DNA of 32,686 nucleotides. It comes from HGM04593 sp045660825. Lineage in GTDB: Bacteria; Bacteroidota; Bacteroidia; Bacteroidales; Bacteroidaceae. The stretch's first letter is position 1, and every line of letters starts with the position of its first letter. Where the stretch lies: NCBI GenBank assembly GCA_045660825.1, contig JAZREN010000017.1:1-32686 (forward strand), in the 5' to 3' direction. This document shows positions 1 to 5,896 of the stretch, piece after piece. The notes under the pieces are model-generated. The model was given only the letters and a program-made list of their open reading frames with translations, was not told the origin of the DNA and searched no databases. A program made the position numbers and the translations under genes.

Positions 1-1
1 G

Positions 2-52
2 GCCATTGGCCTTGGCTCAAGAGAGTATGAACTACGCAGCATTGACAAGTGA
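2..52 (+). CDS. C-terminal end of an unknown upstream gene (partial)
   Basis: An open frame enters from the left edge and ends with TGA at 50-52, giving the tail AIGLGSREYELRSIDK. Its stop shares one base with the ATG at 52 of the next gene, the TGATG arrangement typical of translationally coupled genes, so this is probably the end of a real gene in the same operon. Too little remains to name it. Confidence 0.4.
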   Translation, partial: AIGLGSREYELRSIDK

Positions 53-666
53 TGCAACGCCTTGTCAATACACTGCTGTTACTGATAGCCTTTGTCTGCG
101 CCCCGGCGCAGACAAAGTGCGTTGATGAGGCCAGTGTACGTGTGGCTGTGGAGCGGATGATGGCAGATTATCCCCATACCACACTGCAGGATATCTACAA
201 GAGTTTCTTTCAGGATAACTTTGGGCCGGGGCATGCAGTGCCCGACAGCGCACAGGCTGCGGCATGGTTGCGTGGCGAGCTTGCGAAGGTGGAGAGGTTG
301 GATGTTCCATTGTACGAACCCACAGGCTACAACGGCAACTATTACCGCGTGTCGCTCGCAGCCGTTGCAAGCGGCAAGTTGCAGCAGGACGCGCTACTTT
401 CGGCATTCCTGCGCAGTGTGCGTGCAGTGCAACCGAGCGAGGTTGAGGCATGGATACAGGAGTGGGCGCAGATTCAGAGCGTGATTGCAACAATGGAACT
501 TCTGTTGCCTGGTTACGATGCAGATGCCAAGTCAATAAAAGAGATGCTCGCAACGGGGCACTATGCCGTGCACCACAGCCGCCTCTACAACGAACATTAT
601 GAACCGCACTACCGCATAATAGCAAAGGATATTTTTGAAAAGGAGATACTGCCGTTGTTGGAGTGA
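52..666 (+). CDS. secreted protein of unknown function
   Basis: A 204-residue protein with an N-terminal signal peptide (hydrophobic stretch LLLLIAFVCAPAQ, likely cut after AQ). A GTG at 49 is also in frame, but the ATG at 52 overlaps the stop of the gene before it (TGATG) and fits the signal peptide better. The mature part is rich in Trp, Tyr and His (YNGNYYRVS, GHYAVHHSRLYNEHYEPHYR) and shows no metal, protease or nucleotide motif that I recognise. Its stop lies 20 bases before the acetyltransferase ATG, so the three leftmost frames look like one transcription unit. Probably periplasmic or surface-associated; function unknown. Confidence 0.75.
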   Translation: MQRLVNTLLLLIAFVCAPAQTKCVDEASVRVAVERMMADYPHTTLQDIYKSFFQDNFGPGHAVPDSAQAAAWLRGELAKVERLDVPLYEPTGYNGNYYRVSLAAVASGKLQQDALLSAFLRSVRAVQPSEVEAWIQEWAQIQSVIATMELLLPGYDADAKSIKEMLATGHYAVHHSRLYNEHYEPHYRIIAKDIFEKEILPLLE

Positions 667-686
667 AAAAAGTAATCAAGACTTGT

Positions 687-1256
687 ATGGAACGAACAGA
701 TGTAAAGGTACGCGAAGCTGTGGCTGCTGATGCGCCGTTGGTGGGCAGGGTGGTGCTCATGGCGCTGCATTATGACGAGACGCACCCATTGGCTTCGATA
801 TTTGCCAAGCTGGCAGCGCGTGAGGTGTCGCAGTACAGCTACCGCAATGCTTTGGTGGCCGAGGTGGATGGTGAAACCGTTGGTGCCATAATTGGCTACG
901 ATGGTGCGCGGTTGGAGGAGCTGCGCAAACCGCTGTATGAGCTTATGATTGAGAAGTTCGGCAGTGTGCGCCCGGTTGAGGACGAGACATCGGCCGGTGA
1001 GTTCTACCTTGATTCGCTTGCGGTGTTGCCGCAGTGGCGTGGCCGCGGAGTGGGTGGTGCGTTGCTCTCGGCCGCACGCGACAGGGCTTTTGCCGCGGGG
1101 CACGAAAGGGTGGGACTTATTGTCGATTTTGCCAACCCGCGTGCCGAGGCGCTCTACAATTCACTTGGCTTTGAGCGCGTGAATGCTACAACGTTTTTGG
1201 GGTGTGATATGTGGCATCTGCAGGCGAAGAAATGTAGTATTATAAATCATGCTTAA
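687..1256 (+). CDS. GNAT family N-acetyltransferase
   Basis: A 189-residue protein with the GNAT fold. The acetyl-CoA binding motif A is visible as LDSLAVLPQWRGRGVGGALL (Q/RxxGxG/A type), followed by the motif B region with NPRAEALYNSLGF, which usually closes the domain. It would transfer an acetyl group from acetyl-CoA to an amine; the substrate cannot be read from sequence. An in-frame GTG at 663 overlaps the preceding stop (GTGA), but the ATG at 687 places the N-terminus just before the first strand (VKVREA), as is usual for this family, so I chose it; the longer form adds eight residues. It sits directly after a secreted protein, which gives no clear functional hint. Confidence 0.85.
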   Translation: MERTDVKVREAVAADAPLVGRVVLMALHYDETHPLASIFAKLAAREVSQYSYRNALVAEVDGETVGAIIGYDGARLEELRKPLYELMIEKFGSVRPVEDETSAGEFYLDSLAVLPQWRGRGVGGALLSAARDRAFAAGHERVGLIVDFANPRAEALYNSLGFERVNATTFLGCDMWHLQAKKCSIINHA

Positions 1257-1291
1257 CAAATTTATTGGATAATTTTTAAACAGTTTCTTAA

Positions 1292-1323
1292 TTTGTTTTA
1301 AATCAAAAATCTAGATATATTTG
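1292..1323 (+). promoter_or_regulatory. orphan promoter, TTTG-N20-TATATTTG
   Basis: TTTG at 1292-1295 and TATATTTG at 1316-1323, 20 bases apart, match the Bacteroidetes sigma consensus. The -7 box lies inside a 22-base near-dyad (1314-1335) whose other strand reads TATCTTTG, so a divergent promoter is also possible. No plus-strand gene follows; a transcript would run antisense to the lipoprotein gene at 1474-1773. The rest of 1257-1473 is AT-rich with nothing else I recognise. Confidence 0.4.
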
Positions 1324-1473
1324 CAAAGATATATCGCTGTTGTTCTATAAAATGTCAGACGAGTCATGCATTTAAATATAAGGTAATTATATACAAATTT
1401 ACATTAAAATATTTTGTTATCAAATAAACTATATCTCACACATTGTAAGGGTAGAATAAGCTATATATTACTT

Positions 1474-1773
1474 TTACCAATTATAAGAATCAATCAAATC
1501 CAACATTTCTTTTTGCTCTCTTGAACCTTTATAGTGTATCTGTTTGCTGCCATCTGGAGAAGTGTAACCTCTACCTTTCATATACTCTCTACGAGCATTA
1601 CGCTCAATATTGGCTGCACCTTCCATTCCTGCATCTCTCAATGCTCTTTCCCTGCCGATTGACTCCCAATACTTGTCATCTTCCACTCTTGAACTTGAAG
1701 AACTTTCACCAAAGCAAGAAGTAAGACAAACCATTGTTGCCAAAAGCAACATCAATCCAAAAAACTTTTTCAT
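1474..1773 (-). CDS. small lipoprotein of unknown function
   Basis: A 99-residue protein with a lipoprotein signal: MKKFFGLMLLLATMVCLTSC, lipobox LTSC, Cys at residue 20. A serine-rich linker (GESSSSS) follows, then a charged helical segment (GRERALRDAGMEGAANIERN) and the pair GRGYTSPDGSKQIHYKGSREQ. It is expected to be anchored in the inner leaflet of the outer membrane or shown at the surface. No family recognised. It stands alone on the minus strand, with a strongly folded 200-base region upstream (1819-1987) that would be its 5' leader if transcription starts far upstream. Confidence 0.75.
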   Translation of the reverse strand: MKKFFGLMLLLATMVCLTSCFGESSSSSRVEDDKYWESIGRERALRDAGMEGAANIERNARREYMKGRGYTSPDGSKQIHYKGSREQKEMLDLIDSYNW

Positions 1774-1857
1774 AATACTTTGAATTTAAGTTAAACATAT
1801 TTTGCATTATATATGCCATTGCCACAGATGGCAACCGTTTAACTCAAACAAAAGAAA

Positions 1858-1987
1858 CGCGGGCGTACTTACTCACGGAAGGTACGACCAAGCACCCATA
1901 CGAACATAAGCACACCCGCGCATAGAGCGCGGGCATTTATCGTGCCTATTGTATGTTCGTAGTATAAATTTGGTCGTTTTACCGTGA
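1858..1987. ncRNA. long rod-like structured element, possible RNA
   Basis: Nested inverted repeats form a long imperfect hairpin. TCAC(GG) at 1873-1878 faces (CC)GTGA at 1982-1987; ACGACCAA (1884-1891) pairs with TTGGTCGT (1970-1977); TACGAACATA (1899-1908) pairs with TATGTTCGTA (1952-1961); CCCGCGC (1915-1921) pairs with GCGCGGG (1927-1933) over a 5-base loop. Interior loops separate the helices. CGCGGG at 1858-1863 could instead pair with CCCGCG at 1915-1920, a mutually exclusive option. A separate hairpin TTGCCA-CAGA-TGGCAA lies at 1819-1834. Such a rod could be a small RNA, the leader of the minus-strand lipoprotein, or a mobile palindrome; strand is not determined. Confidence 0.45.
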
Positions 1988-2056
1988 ACACAATAGCCTT
2001 AAATGCCATCTAACGATATTGCTATTTTGCCAATATCTTGCAACAAAGTTAGTAAA

Positions 2057-2079
2057 TTGTTTGGATTGTGCAAAATAAT
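2057..2079 (+). repeat. left inverted repeat of the IS-like element
   Basis: The inner 15 bases (2065-2079) are the exact reverse complement of 3561-3575; the outer bases match imperfectly. It lies within a promoter, between the TTTG box at 2060-2063 and the -7 box at 2084-2091. The segment GTGCAAAATAA (2068-2078) is also a near-dyad with TTATTTTTGCAC (2083-2094), so it could be an operator. Confidence 0.5.
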
Positions 2080-2091
2080 GTGTTATTTTTG
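2060..2091 (+). promoter_or_regulatory. promoter for the structured leader and small ORF
   Basis: TTTG at 2060-2063, 20 bases, then TATTTTTG at 2084-2091, a good match to the Bacteroidetes consensus. Transcription would begin near 2098 and read the hairpin leader and the ORF at 2255. Confidence 0.5.
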
Positions 2092-2116
2092 CACTGACTT
2101 TATACGATGTAACTTT

Positions 2117-2250
2117 AACACCTCAAACAAAGTAACATCCTCCTCTTTTCTTACACTTAAAAGAGTATAAACCCAGCGGTAGGACGCTGGGTTTTATCTT
2201 GTGTCCTACCACAAGATTTAGGTTTAACGACCAAAAAGAAAGGAGGTGTT
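2117..2250 (+). promoter_or_regulatory. structured leader: kissing hairpins and anti-SD segments
   Basis: Hairpin 1: AAACCCAGC (2169-2177) pairs with GCTGGGTTT (2186-2194), loop GGTAGGAC. Hairpin 2: ATCTTGTG (2196-2203) pairs with CACAAGAT (2210-2217), loop TCCTAC. The loops are complementary: GTAGGA against TCCTAC, and all eight bases GGTAGGAC (2178-2185) against GTCCTACC (2203-2210) if the loop-closing pair opens. Upstream, AACACCTC (2117-2124) is the exact complement of GAGGTGTT (2243-2250), which is part of the Shine-Dalgarno of the next ORF, and CCTCCT (2139-2144) complements AGGAGG (2241-2246). The layout resembles a cis-regulatory RNA controlling translation. The ligand or trigger is unknown. 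Confidence 0.55.
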
Positions 2251-2254
2251 GAAG

Positions 2255-2392
2255 ATGGAAGCGTATAAAGTCATAAATGGCAAGATTTGCAAACTTGTGT
2301 TTGCAAAATCTATTGTCAAAAATGGTAGAACAATCTATCCAAAGAAGTCTAAAGTATTTAGATTTTGGATTCCTATAGATGAAGCTGCGTAA
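2255..2392 (+). CDS. small ORF, 45 residues, behind a structured leader
   Basis: Encodes MEAYKVINGKICKLVFAK and on to IPIDEAA, 45 residues, with many Lys/Arg and alternating hydrophobic residues that suggest a small beta-rich fold. An unusually strong Shine-Dalgarno for this phylum, AAAGGAGGTG, ends six bases before the ATG and supports translation. Its own promoter (2060-2091) and a terminator hairpin (2410-2441) make it a complete small transcription unit, convergent with the transposase unit. If the inverted repeats are the element ends, this is a passenger gene. No family recognised, and no toxin or antitoxin motif can be claimed. Confidence 0.5.
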   Translation: MEAYKVINGKICKLVFAKSIVKNGRTIYPKKSKVFRFWIPIDEAA

Positions 2393-2409
2393 TTTATGAC
2401 AGCCGTTAT

Positions 2410-2441
2410 GGAGTATTATGTCCTACAATAATACTCCTTTT
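2410..2441 (+). terminator. terminator hairpin sharing its loop with the leader
   Basis: GGAGTATTAT (2410-2419) pairs with ATAATACTCC (2428-2437), 10 perfect pairs, followed by TTTTATTTAT. The loop GTCCTACA repeats the GTCCTAC of leader hairpin 2, and is complementary to GTAGGAC in the loop of leader hairpin 1 (2179-2185). Confidence 0.65.
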
Positions 2442-2568
2442 ATTTATCCTTCTTTGGTTTGATGGTCACGCGCAACAGTTTGTCGAACTCCGTTTTTTTA
2501 ACTTTCGGTATTCGAGTAGTTGGCAGTTTGCCTGTAGAAGAACTTGTTTTGTGAACTTTCTTTGCCAT
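2440..2568 (-). CDS. tiny basic protein downstream of the transposase
   Basis: A 42-residue frame (MAKKVHKTSSSTGKLPTTR and on to VTIKPKKDK), with 12 Lys and 2 Arg against only 3 acidic residues. Its ATG is two bases after the transposase stop, so it would be translated from the same mRNA. The strong positive charge suggests nucleic-acid binding, perhaps a transposition accessory factor or a regulator of the element; this is inference. It ends where the terminator hairpin of the convergent small ORF begins. No named family recognised. Confidence 0.5.
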   Translation of the reverse strand: MAKKVHKTSSSTGKLPTTRIPKVKKTEFDKLLRVTIKPKKDK

Positions 2569-2570
2569 AA

Positions 2571-3473
2571 TCAAGCGATATTACGCAAAAGTAACTCAAA
2601 TCTCTGGAAATCTCCAATATTTCGTGTATTAAATCGGAAAGTAAATTCATCCACATATCGCTGTAGATACTTTTTACTAACCTTGTAATACGTTCCAAAA
2701 ATGGTTCGTTTTAGATGAGACCAAGCGCATTCAATGCCGTTGGTACAGACCTCAACACAAACACCATCTTCATCAACAATAGTAGTGCCATAAAAGCCTA
2801 TACCGTGGTCGACTGAATGCTGTTCGTATCTTTTATTGATTCCACCATAGTCCCAACCATCGGTGAAGATTTTACTTTCTGCTGATATATGATGTTCAAT
2901 AAACGGCAACAAGGTTCTTGCTTTAGTATCAGGTACGACTTTTGCGACGATATTACCGCCGCGTTGATACATTCCAAATACAGGCACTTTATCCTTAAAA
3001 CTGCGACCTTGGCATTTTTCTACTTTCTTGTCTTTGTGTCTGTTCTTGTTCTTTCCACCGACAAAGGTTTCATCAATCTCAACTTCTGTGCTTAATTGGT
3101 GGTCATTTTCGCAGTCCATATATCCGCGTATTTTATGTAACATATTCCACGCCGTTTTCTGCGTAACACCCAAATCTCGCGCTAATTGACAGGACGAAAC
3201 ACCTCTTTTGTGAGACAAGAACAAGAACATTGCATAGAACCAATATCTTAATGGTAGTTTGGTATGAGCAAACATAGTGCCGGTCTTTACATCAAAATAC
3301 TTTCCTGTGTTGGCGCAACGATATTTGCCATTCCTACACTTGTAGACTTTGGATGTTTCATCAAATGGAGAAACAACTTTACCGTTCCATCTTATCTGCT
3401 CGTAATATTCGATGCAGCTTTGTTCTGTCGGGAACGTATTTGTAAACGAAAGGAAACCTCTACTCTTGCTCAT
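2571..3473 (-). CDS. IS1595/ISXO2-type DDE transposase
   Basis: A 300-residue transposase that looks intact. The N-terminal third carries a zinc-ribbon-like region (about residues 30-65, VYKCRNGKYRCANTGKYFDV) and a helix-turn-helix-like segment (SSCQLARDLGVTQKTAWNML). The ISXO2 catalytic domain follows: EVEIDETFVGGKNKNRHKDK has the first Asp, KIFTDGWDYGG the second, and the end has the family pattern GIECAWSHLKRTIFGTYYKV with FRFNTR. The first Cys pair expected in the ribbon (CPxC) is replaced by SPFD, so zinc binding may be weakened; I recall similar wording in other Bacteroidetes members. It would move the element by cut-and-paste or co-integration. It is followed closely by a tiny basic ORF. 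Confidence 0.9.
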   Translation of the reverse strand: MSKSRGFLSFTNTFPTEQSCIEYYEQIRWNGKVVSPFDETSKVYKCRNGKYRCANTGKYFDVKTGTMFAHTKLPLRYWFYAMFLFLSHKRGVSSCQLARDLGVTQKTAWNMLHKIRGYMDCENDHQLSTEVEIDETFVGGKNKNRHKDKKVEKCQGRSFKDKVPVFGMYQRGGNIVAKVVPDTKARTLLPFIEHHISAESKIFTDGWDYGGINKRYEQHSVDHGIGFYGTTIVDEDGVCVEVCTNGIECAWSHLKRTIFGTYYKVSKKYLQRYVDEFTFRFNTRNIGDFQRFELLLRNIA

Positions 3474-3560
3474 AACTACTATCGTATTGGTTCTACTGCA
3501 AGATAGTAATTATAAACGTGATAACAAAATATTTCAAAGAACTCTTTTTATCGTTTTTCA

Positions 3561-3583
3561 ATTATTTTGCACAATACAAAATA
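3561..3583 (-). repeat. right inverted repeat of the IS-like element
   Basis: attattttgcacaat at 3561-3575 is the exact reverse complement of 2065-2079. Just outside it is another small dyad, AAAATAT-CGTGCA-ATATTTT (3578-3597). No duplicated target bases were found flanking the two repeats. Confidence 0.5.
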
Positions 3584-3600
3584 TCGTGCAATATTTTGCC

Positions 3601-3851
3601 TATATTTGTAACAAACAAGTCGCGCACTTGGCTTTCAACCTTTCTTGTTCTTCGTGAGATTTATTGCGGATTTGGCTCACGCAGACAGGGCTATGGTTGT
3701 CTGTATCTTAATTGATTTTGCTTATGGGTAAAATTACAATTAAAGTGAAAGTCAAGGGTAGGCACTTGTCATACGTTATTTCTAACGGCAGCAAGACTAC
3801 TCGTGGCGGGAAGAGCTTCTAAACGCTAAACTTTCCCCAAGTGCGTGACTT
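3601..3851 (+). ncRNA. structured transcript enclosing a 32-residue ORF
   Basis: TATATTTG at 3601-3608 is a good -7 box (no clear -33 box). Then AAGTCGCGCACTTGG (3617-3631) can pair with CCAAGTGCGTGACTT (3837-3851) over 15 positions with one G-U, closing a domain of about 235 bases. Inside are CGTGAG/CTCACG (3653-3658 with 3676-3681), CAGACA/TGTCTG (3682-3687 with 3698-3703) and CGTTA-TTTC-TAACG within the ORF. GCACTTG at 3763 repeats the left arm and could compete for the right arm. It may be a regulated leader or a structured RNA in its own right. Confidence 0.4.
3724..3822 (+). CDS. small ORF, 32 residues, within a structured transcript
   Basis: Encodes MGKITIKVKVKGRHLSYVIS and on to GGKSF. 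The alternating hydrophobic and basic residues suggest a small beta hairpin. No Shine-Dalgarno is visible, which is normal in this phylum. It is enclosed by a 15-position inverted repeat (3617-3631 and 3837-3851). It may be a real microprotein or a chance frame in an RNA. It lies between the IS-like element and the LRR gene. Confidence 0.35.
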   Translation: MGKITIKVKVKGRHLSYVISNGSKTTRGGKSF

Positions 3852-3894
3852 TATCATGTGTTATCTGCGATATAACTGCCAAATATAAATACTT

Positions 3895-5355
3895 ATGAAA
3901 TCTAAAGTTCTTATCTCAATTATTTGTTTGGTATTTACTTTTGTATGTGGATTGCCGCTCATTGGTCAAAATATCGTTGACTTGCCGCAAACATTCGCGT
4001 ACAGGGCCAGTACATGGAATGATGACCCTGTTGAAATTATTGTGGATGAACCGGGTACGCTAGGCGGTAAACTTGATAGTGTATCTAAAAGTATATATGT
4101 TCCTTACCTCTATATGCGTAATTTAAAGGTGGTGGGTACGCTGAACGGCGACGACATAAAATCCTTGCATTCTTTTGCCAATCGACTTTATGATAAACAA
4201 TTTTACCGTTTGGATCTCTTTGAAAGCTGTATGGTTAAAGGTGGCGACTCTTTATATGTCCCTGAAGACAATGTGATGGGATATGGACATGAAGGTTTAC
4301 CCTGGGATTTTCCTTGGCCTCAAGAAGAACTGATACTTCCTAATACCCTGAAGAAACTGATAATTGAAGAAATATGGAGTAAAAGCATTATTATAGGTGA
4401 TTCCTTGATGGAATGGCCGGCATGTAGACCAACTTTAATATATGGTATAGAATATCCTAATGGAACACGATTTACTGTCGGTTTTCGTGTGTCGGAGAAC
4501 AACCCCTATCTATCCTCTTTAGATGGAACGCTGTTCAATAAGGAGGGCGATCGATTGCTTCGTTATGGTGCGTATGGTGAAAGGAGTATATATACGGTTC
4601 CAGATGGAGTTTGTGAGATAGCCGCTGATGCCTTTTCTCAAGCTACACTAACGGAAATTGTATTGCCAGAGGGGATTAAATCTATTGGTGATTTGGCCTT
4701 TTTTGCTGTGTATGGACTTACCCAACTACATGGCGGAGAAGATCTTGGAACAAACATTAAATTAGGGCTCGATTGGTTGCCATCATCATTAGAGCATATT
4801 GGAAAGAAAGCGTTTTTTTATGCAAGATGTCCTATAGTTGTACTGCCTCCCAATGTAAAGACAATTGATGTTGAAGCTTTCAATCACTGGCACACTCCTC
4901 TTGTTAATGTTGGGGTTCCCGGTGTGGTTTCTACATATTGTGAGCTCTTTAGCGCTTCACCCATCCCACCGGTCTGCATGCCTAATGAATTAAATGCTGG
5001 GCCGTTCTCTCATACAGTCAGAAACATCAACTCCACTTATGTAGATAAGAACTACCGCCACGCTTGCCTCTATGTACCCACCGGCAGCAAGGCTGCCTAT
5101 GAGCAGGCTTTCGGATGGGGCTACGAATGCTTTGAGAATATTATTGAGGTGGATGATGTGATGGCCGCAGCAAGGGAAGCTATTGCAACATTGATAGAGA
5201 CAGACATTCAGCATGTGTTGCCCGATAGCGGTGGCACAGAAGTGTACGAAACCGCATGTTATAACATTCAAGGACAGCGCCTGCACTGCCCGGCAAAAGG
5301 ATGGAACATAGTGCGTTACTCCGATGGAAGTACACGGAAGATGTATATAAAATAA
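3895..5355 (+). CDS. BspA-like leucine-rich repeat surface protein
   Basis: A 486-residue secreted protein. Signal peptide at residues 1-25 (IICLVFTFVCGLPLIGQ). From about residue 225 to 345 it has LRR_5 (BspA-type) repeats: SIYTVPDGVCEIAADAFSQA, LTEIVLPEGIKSIGDLAFF, LEHIGKKAFF, and VLPPNVKTIDVEAFNH. The later part has ACLYVPTGSKAAYEQAFGWG, the usual cap after such repeats. The C-terminus (YNIQGQRLHCPAKGWNIVRY) is the short tail seen on many Bacteroides/Prevotella exported proteins. Family members are cell-surface or adhesion proteins; binding partner unknown. The first 200 residues are unfamiliar. It lies just after the structured patch, and a 121-residue secreted protein follows 22 bases downstream. 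Confidence 0.85.
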   Translation: MKSKVLISIICLVFTFVCGLPLIGQNIVDLPQTFAYRASTWNDDPVEIIVDEPGTLGGKLDSVSKSIYVPYLYMRNLKVVGTLNGDDIKSLHSFANRLYDKQFYRLDLFESCMVKGGDSLYVPEDNVMGYGHEGLPWDFPWPQEELILPNTLKKLIIEEIWSKSIIIGDSLMEWPACRPTLIYGIEYPNGTRFTVGFRVSENNPYLSSLDGTLFNKEGDRLLRYGAYGERSIYTVPDGVCEIAADAFSQATLTEIVLPEGIKSIGDLAFFAVYGLTQLHGGEDLGTNIKLGLDWLPSSLEHIGKKAFFYARCPIVVLPPNVKTIDVEAFNHWHTPLVNVGVPGVVSTYCELFSASPIPPVCMPNELNAGPFSHTVRNINSTYVDKNYRHACLYVPTGSKAAYEQAFGWGYECFENIIEVDDVMAAAREAIATLIETDIQHVLPDSGGTEVYETACYNIQGQRLHCPAKGWNIVRYSDGSTRKMYIK

Positions 5356-5377
5356 TAAGTGTTAAAGTCTGTTAGTT

Positions 5378-5743
5378 ATGAGAAACTTGCTTCCTTATTA
5401 TATAATCGTTGCTATTGGTTTCTCTCTGCAGCCAGCATTCCTGTCGGCTCAGACTGGAGAAAACTGGTGGAAAAGAGAATTTACCATAGGTCTCAACCTG
5501 GATCCTCCGCAACGAACATCAAAGCCAGGTTGGAACAGCAGCGTATTATGGGATTCAGTTAGCAGTGCCGGCTTTAACCTCTCTGTGGGGTTGCAATACA
5601 AACATGGCGTCAGAACAGATACTGTTCATCCCGCAACAAGAGCTGCCAATTCCAATGTAAGGTATCTCTATCACGATGGAAATTTTATGAAAAAACTTCC
5701 AGACATATTGAAGCTTGGGATTATGGTTGAACTTGATGAATAA
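5378..5743 (+). CDS. small secreted protein of unknown function
   Basis: A 121-residue protein with a signal peptide (IIVAIGFSLQPAFLSAQ). The mature part begins GENWWKREFTIGLNLDPP and contains FNLSVGLQYKHG, alternating residues that could be outer-membrane strands, but it is too short for a whole barrel. It could be a shortened relic of a longer outer-membrane protein or a genuine small periplasmic protein. It follows the LRR gene closely on the same strand and is probably co-transcribed. Two terminator-like hairpins follow. Confidence 0.6.
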   Translation: MRNLLPYYIIVAIGFSLQPAFLSAQTGENWWKREFTIGLNLDPPQRTSKPGWNSSVLWDSVSSAGFNLSVGLQYKHGVRTDTVHPATRAANSNVRYLYHDGNFMKKLPDILKLGIMVELDE

Positions 5744-5785
5744 ATAGGATGATTTGAATATTTTTTTCATCCATTAATAGTATAA

Positions 5786-5822
5786 ATCAATGCCGATGGA
5801 AATGAAATTCATCGGTATTGAT
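5786..5822 (+). terminator. hairpin between convergent genes
   Basis: ATCAATGCCGATG (5786-5798) pairs with CATCGGTATTGAT (5810-5822), 13 positions with one G-U. No strong T tract follows on the plus strand. Likely an RNA 3' end or processing hairpin for the upstream gene. Confidence 0.45.
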
Positions 5823-5842
5823 TGTATTTAATAAAGAGCCTG

Positions 5843-5879
5843 AACCCCAAAGTTTGGGCAAAAAACTTTGGGGTTTATT
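5843..5879. terminator. bidirectional terminator between convergent genes
   Basis: AACCCCAAAGTTT (5843-5855) pairs perfectly with AAACTTTGGGGTT (5863-5875) over a 7-base loop. It lies between the convergent genes ending at 5743 and 5999. Confidence 0.7.
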
Positions 5880-5896
5880 GTCATTTCCTGATTTAG

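Larger units (their letters stand above)
2063..3577 (-). mobile_element. IS1595-like insertion element (ends tentative)
   Basis: The core is an ISXO2-type transposase gene (2571-3473) plus a tiny ORF behind it. The best candidate ends are an inverted repeat: attgtgcaaaataat at 2065-2079 and its reverse complement at 3561-3575, perfect over 15 bases and about 20 of 23 when extended outward. This gives an element near 1.5 kb. It would also contain the plus-strand small ORF at 2255-2392. I found no 8-base target duplication next to these repeats, so the ends may be old, or the repeats may be regulatory rather than terminal. The patch is visibly AT-richer than the flanking genes. Confidence 0.5.

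Noticed and set aside
65..760. Long minus-strand frame of 231 residues opposite the first genes.
   Set aside because: Low-complexity composition typical of the antisense of GC-rich coding sequence; the plus strand has clear signal-peptide and GNAT proteins.
1858..1987. 6S RNA as the identity of the rod-like structure.
   Set aside because: The rod with an asymmetric bubble is only loosely similar; I cannot match conserved 6S features by eye, so it is left unnamed.
2057..3851. IS200/IS605-type element with an omega-type guide RNA.
   Set aside because: The structured RNAs invited the idea, but the transposase is a DDE ISXO2 type and no TnpB, IscB or Y1 frame is present.
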